DNA of 9,521 bases from assembly GCA_903858975.1 (NCBI GenBank), contig CAIOKW010000015.1:1-9521 (forward strand). The letters are read 5' to 3'. The notes under the pieces are model-generated. The model was not told where the DNA came from. It saw nothing but the letters and a program-made list of their open reading frames with translations, and searched no databases. Below are positions 1 through 5,256 of this stretch, in pieces (position 1 is the stretch's first letter; the number at the start of each line of letters is the position of its first letter). The stretch comes from Oligoflexia bacterium (GTDB lineage: Bacteria; Bdellovibrionota; UBA1018; CAIMNF01). The position numbers were made by a program, and so were the translations under genes.

Positions 1-176
1 ACTTCATACTTAGGATGTCCCATCAAGGTATAAGACAAGGTGGTTTTCCCCGTGCCGTTACGCCCCATGATCGCATGTACCTCTCCGCGATTGACGGTGA
101 GATTCACGCCTTTCAATACTTCCTTACCTTCTACTGCTACGTGAAGATCCTTAATTTCAAATAATGGTGCACTCAT
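1..176 (-). CDS. sufC: SufC, Fe-S assembly ATPase, N-terminal part (cut by window edge)
   Basis: ABC-type ATPase that works with SufB and SufD in the cytoplasmic scaffold building Fe-S clusters. Only the first 58 codons lie in the window; the gene continues beyond base 1. The visible part has the SufC-style opening (LFEIKDLHVAVEGKEVLKGV), then GEVHAIMG running into a Walker A loop, GRNGTGKTT, at residues 38-46, and ends in GHPKYEV where SufC proteins have a similar segment. GEVHAIMG followed directly by Walker A is characteristic of SufC rather than of transport ATPases. The start is ATG at 176-174, supported by an AAAGGA ribosome site 9 nt upstream and by an ATGA overlap with the preceding regulator. 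Signature motif, Walker B and the rest are outside the window, so completeness cannot be judged. In many suf operons sufB comes first; here sufC directly follows the regulator. Confidence 0.9.
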   Translation of the reverse strand, partial: MSAPLFEIKDLHVAVEGKEVLKGVNLTVNRGEVHAIMGRNGTGKTTLSYTLMGHPKYE

Positions 177-670
177 GCGTTCATTTCCTTTAATTTTCTA
201 TACTGCTCAACATTAGCCTGAGCGATATTACGAGTTTTATTGAGTGTGACTTGTTCTGACTGAATTAAATCTCGAAGCGTCATCTTGGTCGTAAATTCTT
301 CAACGTAAAGTGAAAGAATTTCCCAGAAGGGGCGGATGGTACACGCGCTTGACCGAACGCAAGTTTCAGACTTACCCGCAAAGGACTTGCAGAATTCATC
401 CTGTGCCTTGCGCTTGTTTGAAAGCGCATCAAAGACATCTTTAAGACTGATCTCTTCTGGCAATCGGGTGAGCGCAAACCCGCCCTTCATGCCTCGTACG
501 GTTCGCACAAGACTTGCTCTCTTTAAGAGCAGCATAAACTTCGAAACATACTCAATCGAGAGACCTTCTCGTTCCGCAATTTCTGGAGCTGAAAGCGTTT
601 CCCCCTCTGCGAGGGATGCGAGTTGAACCGCGCACCTGAGCCCATACTCTTCTAGAGCTGAAACATTCAT
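173..670 (-). CDS. Rrf2-family (IscR/SufR-like) Fe-S transcription regulator
   Basis: DNA-binding regulator of 165 aa, the usual size for Rrf2 proteins. The winged helix-turn-helix spans about residues 5-70, with the recognition region APEIAEREGLSIEYVSKFM and the Rrf2 wing VRGMKGGFALTR at 58-69. Three cysteines, C94, C104 and C110, are spaced C-x9-C-x5-C, the location where family members bind an Fe-S cluster; E. coli IscR has C-x5-C-x5-C plus a histidine. Regulators of this kind sense cluster status and control Fe-S biogenesis genes. The stop overlaps the sufC start (ATGA), so the two are co-transcribed and this is very likely the local suf regulator. A modest AAGG lies 10 nt before the ATG. 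Repeated ATCCG-type elements in the promoter suggest autoregulation. Fe-S binding is inferred from the cysteines. Assignment to IscR versus SufR is open. Confidence 0.9.
   Translation of the reverse strand: MNVSALEEYGLRCAVQLASLAEGETLSAPEIAEREGLSIEYVSKFMLLLKRASLVRTVRGMKGGFALTRLPEEISLKDVFDALSNKRKAQDEFCKSFAGKSETCVRSSACTIRPFWEILSLYVEEFTTKMTLRDLIQSEQVTLNKTRNIAQANVEQYRKLKEMNA
186..191 (-). promoter_or_regulatory. Ribosome binding site of sufC
   Basis: AAAGGA on the minus strand, 9 nt before the sufC ATG and inside the end of the upstream regulator gene. It fixes the sufC start and shows that sufC can be translated independently, besides any coupling through the 4-nt stop/start overlap. Confidence 0.6.
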
Positions 671-673
671 AAA

Positions 674-698
674 ATCCGTACCTTGCCTTCGTCCGGAT
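674..698. promoter_or_regulatory. Candidate Rrf2 operator, downstream dyad
   Basis: On the minus strand, ATCCGGAC (698-691) and GTACGGAT (681-674) are inverted relative to each other with 7 of 8 matches and 9 nt between them. The second arm, extended to 672, is the exact 10-bp reverse complement of the 735-744 arm. The site lies between the proposed -10 box and the regulator start codon, where a bound repressor would block transcription. The spacing differs by 3 nt from the upstream dyad, which weakens the case. Confidence 0.35.
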
Positions 699-725
699 CA
701 TGCCATGAAGCTCGCTTTAAAACAA
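697..725 (-). promoter_or_regulatory. Candidate sigma-70 promoter of the regulator-sufC operon
   Basis: On the minus strand, TTGTTT (725-720) as -35 and CATGAT (702-697) as -10 are separated by exactly 17 nt. The boxes match the consensus at 3/6 and 4/6, so this is a weak promoter. Its position, about 27 nt before the regulator ATG, and its overlap with candidate operator dyads on both sides support it. Confidence 0.4.
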
Positions 726-744
726 TACTTTTTTGTACGGATTT
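719..744. promoter_or_regulatory. Candidate Rrf2 operator, upstream dyad
   Basis: On the minus strand, arm AAATCCGTAC (744-735), a six-A centre, then arm GTATTGTTTT (728-719). The second arm matches the reverse complement of the first at 7 of 10 positions. The 26-bp span and A/T-only centre resemble the layout of IscR type-1 sites (about 25 bp). It covers the proposed -35 box. The layout is seen; the function is inferred. Confidence 0.4.
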
Positions 745-775
745 GGGCCTATTCCTTGAAGTTACCGACAGTTAG

Positions 776-1912
776 CTATTTTGACTGGTATTTAAAGCTG
801 AGCAAGTTTCCGCCTCGGCTCATGACATAAAGGGCATTTTTCGGAGCATCAAAGGCTAGCCCTCCAGAGAACCCCGAGCCATACCCAATATGGAAACGAT
901 AGACGAGTTTTCCATGTGATCGATCCAAAGCATAGAGGTACTCGTTACTGGAGGCAAAAATCACGTGCTTCTCGGTCACGATGACATTGGAGGGGATTCC
1001 TTGGTCGAGCTCAAACTTCCACTGGTCCCGACCTGTTTTTGCGTCGATCGCGTACAAGTAACCATTCGATGCGGGTGCATAAAGAGTATTTCCGGCAACC
1101 GTTACTCGATTCGCGCCCCCTAAGTCGTCTCTCACCCAAACCGGATTCCCTGTTTTAGCATTCAGAGCATAAAGTGCATTATCATAGGCCGGGATGTAAA
1201 CCACCCCTGCACTCTCTACAAACTCAGCGTTCAAATTAGAAAACCGTTTATTGTTATTTAGCTGCTTCTCCCAAAGAACTTTTCCTTCTTTTTTGGAGAG
1301 GGCCACCAAGGCTCCATCCGCAAATCCTACCCAAATGGCGTCCCCGATAACGAGAGGTTTTGATGCCCCATGAATCCCGGGACCACTGGTATTGCGTCGA
1401 CGGTAGTGCCATTGCCACTTACCCGTCTTCGCCTCTAAGCTGAGAAGCGCATCATCGCTCGTTACTAAAAACAAATCATCCCCACTTACCGTTGGGCGTG
1501 AAGCGACTGGATTTCGAAGTGCGTAGGTCCAAAGCACCTTGCCGGTTTCTAAAGAGACTGCGTAAACATTTCCATCTCCACCCGTGAAAAAGGCCTGATC
1601 CTTTTGAGTCTCAATCTGGCTTACGACCCCATTTGGAATTTCAAGTTTCCAACGGGCTCTTTGAATCTTTGGATAAAGTGCGGTCAAACCAAAACGACTG
1701 CTGCCAAAAACAAGGGTATTTTCATGCAAAATGGGGCTAACATATTCCATGCTACTCGTCGTGAGTGAGCTTGAAATCGGCTCAATTGAATAAGTCCATT
1801 TGCGACTGAGGACCTCTCCCTGATTTTCAAAGTGCGGATAGATATCCCGAGAAGCACAAGATGTAAGGCAAAGCCCAAATGCCAATAGGGAAACAGATCT
1901 CAAAATGATCAT
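776..1912 (-). CDS. bamB: BamB, outer-membrane protein assembly lipoprotein (beta-propeller)
   Basis: Lipoprotein subunit of the BAM complex, which inserts beta-barrel proteins into the outer membrane. It has 378 aa, close to the family norm of about 390. A signal peptide ends in a lipobox, LTSC, with the lipidated cysteine at residue 19; the next residue is Ala, not Asp, which fits outer-membrane sorting. The rest is a run of PQQ-type propeller repeats with the theme LYALxAKTGxxxW, seen for example at VYAVSLETGKVLW, LVALSKKEGKVLW, LYALNAKTGNPVW and LYAIDAKTGRDQW. I count about seven repeats plus a closing strand, consistent with an eight-bladed BamB propeller. The start ATG abuts the stop of the YfgM-like gene (TAA-ATG, no gap), and yfgM-bamB is the E. 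coli order too. A generic PQQ-repeat lipoprotein is the alternative; the context argues for BamB. I see no clear terminator after it. Confidence 0.87.
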   Translation of the reverse strand: MIILRSVSLLAFGLCLTSCASRDIYPHFENQGEVLSRKWTYSIEPISSSLTTSSMEYVSPILHENTLVFGSSRFGLTALYPKIQRARWKLEIPNGVVSQIETQKDQAFFTGGDGNVYAVSLETGKVLWTYALRNPVASRPTVSGDDLFLVTSDDALLSLEAKTGKWQWHYRRRNTSGPGIHGASKPLVIGDAIWVGFADGALVALSKKEGKVLWEKQLNNNKRFSNLNAEFVESAGVVYIPAYDNALYALNAKTGNPVWVRDDLGGANRVTVAGNTLYAPASNGYLYAIDAKTGRDQWKFELDQGIPSNVIVTEKHVIFASSNEYLYALDRSHGKLVYRFHIGYGSGFSGGLAFDAPKNALYVMSRGGNLLSFKYQSK

Positions 1913-2560
1913 TTATTTTAGTTCTTTCACAAGTGCCATTGCAGTTTCAGTAGCTTTGCTGCCTTGGAGCTCTTTGTTCATTTTTTCGCTATAGAGCTTT
2001 GCTTTTTCTTTATCATTCATTTTAAGGCTCATCCGAACCATGCCCAAAAGAAGCTCGCCTTTCAAGCCATCGACATTTTCTGTCAATCCCGCCTGGAAAC
2101 TTTCAAGCGCCTCTTTTGCCTGATTCGCACGCTCATAAGAAACACCGAGAAGATAGTGTCCAGTTGCCTTCTGCAAATGCGTCTTTGCAAATGAGCTTCC
2201 ACTTTTCAAAATGCCAGCCGCTTTTTCAAATTGATTATGATCAAGGTAAAGGGTCCCCAACTTCAAAACCGCTTCAAAAAGAACTCGATCCGGAGCCGTT
2301 TTTGCAGAAATCATTCCATTGAGCTCTGACACGGTCTTTGAAAACTTAGCGTCGACATCTACAGTAACGCCCGCATCCCGCTCAGCTGCAGGTACGGCTG
2401 CGTTTTCTTCTTGGAAAGTTTTTTGAATTTTATAAAGGGCAGACTTTGCTTCCTGCTCCTTTTTTTCCATCGACTGTTGATAGAAATAAGTGCTCACTCC
2501 GACCACTGCGAGCAAACCAACGATGATTCCAATGTTGCGCTGACTGAAAAATGTATTCAT
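1913..2560 (-). CDS. YfgM-like inner-membrane TPR protein
   Basis: A 215-aa protein with a short cytoplasmic N-terminus, one membrane segment at about residues 10-28 (IGIIVGLLAVVGVSTYFY), a charged coiled stretch (MEKKEQEAKSALYKIQKTF), then a helical-repeat domain facing the periplasm. TPR-like units are visible at GTLYLDHNQFEKAAGILKSG, GHYLLGVSYERANQAKEAL and LLGMVRMSLKMNDKEKAKLY. Size, topology and its place directly before bamB match YfgM, an ancillary SecYEG-associated protein linked to periplasmic chaperones. Sequence identity to YfgM looks low, so the name rests on architecture and synteny. No good Shine-Dalgarno precedes the ATG; the upstream sequence is AT-rich. A conceivable role is handing secreted barrel proteins from the translocon towards BAM, which is inference. 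Confidence 0.75.
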   Translation of the reverse strand: MNTFFSQRNIGIIVGLLAVVGVSTYFYQQSMEKKEQEAKSALYKIQKTFQEENAAVPAAERDAGVTVDVDAKFSKTVSELNGMISAKTAPDRVLFEAVLKLGTLYLDHNQFEKAAGILKSGSSFAKTHLQKATGHYLLGVSYERANQAKEALESFQAGLTENVDGLKGELLLGMVRMSLKMNDKEKAKLYSEKMNKELQGSKATETAMALVKELK

Positions 2561-2562
2561 AG

Positions 2563-2618
2563 AATATAGGTGTATGTTTTGAATCGACTATTGTCAAAAA
2601 AAAAGCCTATGTTACGCT
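2563..2618. promoter_or_regulatory. Short divergent promoter region between yfgM-bamB and the OMP pair
   Basis: Only 68 bp (2561-2628) separate the two divergent start codons. TTGACA is present on the minus strand (2597-2592), and the offset TTGTCA on the plus strand is at 2591-2596, so the best -35 boxes for the two directions overlap almost completely. The -10 boxes are poor: minus TACACC at 17-nt spacing, plus TACGCT (2613-2618) at 16 nt. A run of nine A residues at 2596-2604 follows. If right, transcription in the two directions would compete, and the plus-strand leader would be only a few nt long. Confidence 0.35.
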
Positions 2619-2628
2619 ATGAGACAGA

Positions 2629-3135
2629 ATGAATCTTTTCTCACCGGTGTTTAGCTTAGTTCTGATGTTTCTTTGCATGGCGCCCTCTTGGGCACAGGCT
2701 CGTGAGCTCTTAGGGCGAACCGGATTGGGATACAATTCACAGTTCGCGAGCTCAAGCCAATCCAACGGAGTTCCCGGAATCAGCATCAAATATGGCTTAG
2801 CACCACGTTCGGCGATTGAAATGATTGCTGGATTCTATTCCGGAACCGGGGGTACTGGAGTCGCCGCGTTAAAGTACCTGCAGACCATCCGCTCGGATAA
2901 CTATGCAAACTTTTACTTCCCACTCGGGATTGGCTACGTTTCCGCAAATCATACCAGTGGCATTGAGATCATCGGTGGCCTCGGCGCTGAGTTTTTCATC
3001 CCCGGAGTCGATAATGTTGGGATTAGTTTTGAATCAGGATTGAGCGCCGAAAATCTCACTTCGAGTTCAGGATCATTTGTACTTAAAACTTTTGGAGTGA
3101 GCTTCGTGAATGCTGGCATGCACTATTATTTCTAA
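2629..3135 (+). CDS. Small secreted outer-membrane beta-barrel protein
   Basis: A 168-aa precursor of unknown specific function. Residues 1-24 form a Sec signal peptide with a hydrophobic core (SLVLMFLCM) and a likely AQA cleavage site before RELLG. The mature part (about 145 aa) alternates polar and hydrophobic residues with many Gly, Ser and aromatic positions, for example GISIKYGL, NFYFPLGIGYV, GIEIIGGLGAEFFI and VGISFESGLS. It ends in GMHYYF, a terminal phenylalanine typical of the beta-signal read by BamA. Eight strands would fit the length. It is transcribed away from yfgM-bamB and overlaps the next barrel gene by 26 nt. No enzyme motif is visible; membrane anchor, small pore or structural role are all possible. 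The Shine-Dalgarno (GAGACAG) is weak and close to the ATG. Confidence 0.7.
   Translation: MNLFSPVFSLVLMFLCMAPSWAQARELLGRTGLGYNSQFASSSQSNGVPGISIKYGLAPRSAIEMIAGFYSGTGGTGVAALKYLQTIRSDNYANFYFPLGIGYVSANHTSGIEIIGGLGAEFFIPGVDNVGISFESGLSAENLTSSSGSFVLKTFGVSFVNAGMHYYF
3094..3097 (+). promoter_or_regulatory. Internal ribosome binding site for the second OMP gene
   Basis: GGAG followed by TGA lies 12 nt before the ATG at 3110, inside the coding sequence of the upstream barrel gene. It supports the overlapping start at 3110. No other ATG in that frame lies between there and the signal peptide core. Confidence 0.5.
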
Positions 3136-3898
3136 ATACCTACGCCTCTTTTCCAGTCTCATTTTCTTCATCCTTTTAGGTTTGAGTGCGCCGGCGTTTG
3201 CGCAAGCCCCTGGCCCTCAAGATCAGAACGGAGCCCCAACTCCAGCAATCCCTGCTCAGAAAAAAGAAGATTCGGGCCTGTTTGACCAAACATCACCCTA
3301 TTTAGACTACGGTGACTTCAGTCTCAACGAAGAGGAAAACGAGGATACACAATACTTTCAATACGGAAGGTTCTTTGGACTCAGTTTCGGGGGCGGATAT
3401 GAAACCGCGACCGGTAACCGAGGAAAACTCTATGAACCTGCCTTGCCCCGCTTCGATATTCGGGTCCACTACTGGTTTAGCTTTCAATTTGCGGCTGACT
3501 TAGGTCTTTTTGTCGCGAATCACAGTTTCTTGGATGGGACCCTCAATCACGACGTAAAGTTAATCGGTTACGGCGTGCATCTCAAATACTATTTTGATGT
3601 TCGGGATGCGGCAGCTCCCCTCACCTTTGCAAATCCTTATCTGAGCGTGGGTGCGGGGGCGATCAATAAAACTCAAACTACCAGTACCCAAGCCACTCCT
3701 GACATCGACTCCACCATTAGCGCGTCGATTGGCGGAGGTCTTGAATTCCCAATCAAATACAAAAAGACCTACCTTGAGCTAGAACTGCTCTACAACACCC
3801 AGAGTTTCGCAGATACGAATGAAACCATCTACAAAGCCGTGCCCGATCTTACGGGTGGATTCATGAGCCTTCTCGCCCACTTCATGTTCGTTTGGTAA
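3110..3898 (+). CDS. Outer-membrane beta-barrel protein with Pro-rich linker
   Basis: A 262-aa precursor. The signal peptide is residues 1-31 (core LFSSLIFFILLGL, cleavage after PAFA). A low-complexity Pro/Gln/Ala linker (about 32-50) and an acidic segment (NEEENED, about 73-79) follow. The barrel runs from about residue 85 (GRFFGLSFGGGYETATG) to the end, with strands such as FDIRVHYWFSFQFAADLGLFV, cut here into two, VKLIGYGVHLKYYF, ISASIGGGLEF, TYLELELLYNTQSF and the terminal LLAHFMFVW. The aromatic C-terminus suits a BAM substrate. About 180 barrel residues fit an eight-stranded fold of the OmpA/OmpW size class. The exposed N-terminal linker could reach into the periplasm or bind a partner. 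The start overlaps the previous gene by 26 nt, so the two are co-transcribed. The precise function cannot be told. Confidence 0.7.
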   Translation: MLACTIISKYLRLFSSLIFFILLGLSAPAFAQAPGPQDQNGAPTPAIPAQKKEDSGLFDQTSPYLDYGDFSLNEEENEDTQYFQYGRFFGLSFGGGYETATGNRGKLYEPALPRFDIRVHYWFSFQFAADLGLFVANHSFLDGTLNHDVKLIGYGVHLKYYFDVRDAAAPLTFANPYLSVGAGAINKTQTTSTQATPDIDSTISASIGGGLEFPIKYKKTYLELELLYNTQSFADTNETIYKAVPDLTGGFMSLLAHFMFVW

Positions 3899-3985
3899 AT
3901 CAAGCCCCTCCCTCAAGAGCGGTCCCAAAAAAAAATTTGTAAATATGACATTGCCCCAGCATAAAATACGAGGTATTATAATTCA
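3899..3985. other. Intergenic region with A9 tract; no clear terminator
   Basis: This 87-bp gap follows the second barrel gene. It holds a C/T-rich stretch, a run of nine A residues at 3927-3935 and an AT-rich promoter-like end. I find no GC-rich stem followed by T residues, so no intrinsic terminator can be called for the barrel pair. Confidence 0.5.
3951..3979 (+). promoter_or_regulatory. Candidate promoter of the transposase-like gene
   Basis: TTGCCC (3951-3956) and TATTAT (3974-3979) are 17 nt apart; an exact TATAAT also occurs at 3977-3982. The predicted start of transcription falls about at 3986, where the GTG start codon lies, so the mRNA may be leaderless or translation may begin downstream. 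The AT-rich tract before the -35 could act as an UP element. Confidence 0.45.
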
Positions 3986-4573
3986 GTGAGTCGAAGCCCA
4001 AAGCAAACCAAAATCTCTGAAACGCTCCCGATCGGAACGGATGCCCGTCAGCAGATGAACGCCTTACTGAAACCTCGCGCAACTCACGGGGGGCCTCCCT
4101 CGCGAGGCAAGAGAAAGACCAAGCGTCCTTTTTACACCACCACCCCACTCCATTTTGTTTTGAGCTCGAAACGCGCCAAGGGGATCTGGAGCTTAAGTCA
4201 TCGTCGACATGCTTCGCGTATTACCGGTCAAATCTATACCTATGCGAAACGCTTTAAAGTGAGGATCTATCAGGCGCGCGTGGAGGGGCAGAGGATCCAC
4301 GTTCTATTAAAGGCTTCCGACCGAAAAGCCTTGGCCGATTTTTTACGTGTTCTCGCGGGAAGGGTTGCAGTGGGCGTCAGTGGTGCAAAACGCGGAGTGA
4401 AGAAAGTGGGTAAGTTCTGGGATGAGCTCTGTTGGTCGAGACTCGTGAATTGGGGACATGATTTTTTTCAGGTCCGGAAGCTCATTCTGGTTGACCCGCA
4501 GTTCCTCCGATCACCTGAAAGCCCTGATTTTGGAATCCAAGCGGAGCTGGTTCCCCTCATTCCAGGATCTTAA
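3986..4573 (+). CDS. Degenerate Y1 (HUH) transposase-like protein
   Basis: A 195-aa protein related to the Y1/REP-associated transposase fold. The N-terminus has a basic run, HGGPPSRGKRKTKRP (34-48), then the first strand PLHFVLSSKRAKG, a helix rich in basic residues, RVEGQRIHVLLKASDRKAL (98-116, where active enzymes have NHVHLL-type HUH), and GKFWDELCWSRLVNWG (142-157, where active enzymes place the catalytic tyrosine). Here the first HUH histidine is Arg103 (R-I-H) and the tyrosine region has Cys-Trp, so single-strand nicking is unlikely. The frame is nevertheless intact. No flanking REP palindromes or target repeats are seen. The GTG start is chosen because the N-terminal segment resembles that of relatives as I remember them; ATG at 4055 is the alternative. 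It may be a domesticated nucleic-acid-binding protein; the function is unknown. Confidence 0.65.
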   Translation: MSRSPKQTKISETLPIGTDARQQMNALLKPRATHGGPPSRGKRKTKRPFYTTTPLHFVLSSKRAKGIWSLSHRRHASRITGQIYTYAKRFKVRIYQARVEGQRIHVLLKASDRKALADFLRVLAGRVAVGVSGAKRGVKKVGKFWDELCWSRLVNWGHDFFQVRKLILVDPQFLRSPESPDFGIQAELVPLIPGS

Positions 4574-5256
4574 TTGCCTCTTAAGTACGGATTATTCCGT
4601 TTTTCGTAACCAATGGTGGTTGAAGGTCCGTGCCCCGGCCACGCGCAGGTGTCGTCATCCAAGGTAAAAAGGCGCTCTCGAATGCTTTTAATCAAAAGGG
4701 CCTCATCGCCCCCCCAAAGGTCTGCACGTCCAATGCTTGCTCGAAAAAGGGTATCTCCGGTAAACACCATCTCAGGAATCTGAAGCCCAGAGTCGGAATG
4801 CAGGTGAAAACAAACTCCGCCGGGGGAATGGCCTGGTGTATGAAGGATGGTAAATTTCAAGGTACCCACCGCTAATTTTTGGCCGTCTTCAAAATACCGA
4901 TCTACCGGCAAAGGCTCTTTCATTTTAAAGCCAAAGCGCCCCGCTTGTTGAGGAAGCATCGAGTAAATGAATTCATCAGCTTTGTGTAGGTAAATATGGG
5001 GCGCTTCAATCCCTGCATTTAGGAAGTGTTCTTTCACTTCTCGAGACGCACCAATGTGATCAAAGTGCGCGTGAGTATGAAATAAAGCCTTTACTTGAAT
5101 CTTCGATTTTAAAGCTTCTTCCATTTCAGAAAGGGTTTCTAAAATTCGAGGGGCCTCATCTCCTGGATCGACAATGAGTGCTGAATGGGTCTCGGGACAG
5201 ACGAGAATCTGGCAATTACACATGAGCTGTCCAACAGGCAAAGTCTTTTGAATCAT
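4570..5256 (-). CDS. gloC: GloC/YcbL-like metallo-beta-lactamase-fold hydrolase (glyoxalase II type)
   Basis: A 228-aa cytoplasmic hydrolase. The metal-binding signature THAHFDH supplies H62, H64, D66 and H67; further ligands are H143 (TPGHSPGG), D168 (TGDTLF) and H209 (PGHGPSTT), so the binuclear centre looks complete. The length, the opening GQLMCNCQILVCPETHSALIVDPG (given here only as a landmark at residues 10-32) and the ending GYEKRNNPYL match the short GloC/YcbL group, which lacks the C-terminal helical domain of classical GloB. Such enzymes hydrolyse S-lactoylglutathione or related thioesters; the substrate here is inferred. The start ATG overlaps the queA stop by 4 nt (ATGA), so it is the last gene of the operon. 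Its stop shares TTAA with the stop of the opposing transposase-like gene, with no terminator between them. Confidence 0.85.
   Translation of the reverse strand: MIQKTLPVGQLMCNCQILVCPETHSALIVDPGDEAPRILETLSEMEEALKSKIQVKALFHTHAHFDHIGASREVKEHFLNAGIEAPHIYLHKADEFIYSMLPQQAGRFGFKMKEPLPVDRYFEDGQKLAVGTLKFTILHTPGHSPGGVCFHLHSDSGLQIPEMVFTGDTLFRASIGRADLWGGDEALLIKSIRERLFTLDDDTCAWPGHGPSTTIGYEKRNNPYLRGN

Noticed and set aside
671..775. The 10-bp inverted repeat as a terminator for bamB
   Set aside because: The arms are 53 nt apart and no T-run follows on the minus strand; promoter and operator elements explain it better.
3901..3940. C/T-rich stretch followed by A9 as a terminator
   Set aside because: The A-run is on the wrong strand for the barrel genes and no stable stem is adjacent in either direction.
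4098..4107. Perfect 10-bp palindrome CCTCGCGAGG
   Set aside because: It lies inside the transposase-like coding sequence (Pro-Ser-Arg-Gly), has no T-run and no partner copies seen, so it is not called a REP or terminator.
3900..4148. Minus-strand open frame opposite the start of the transposase-like gene
   Set aside because: No family features or ribosome site; it lies antisense to a gene with recognisable blocks and promoter.
4584..4593. GTACGGATTA, nearly the same as the regulator operator arm
   Set aside because: A single half-site within the 3' end of the GloC-like gene, without a dyad partner; probably chance.
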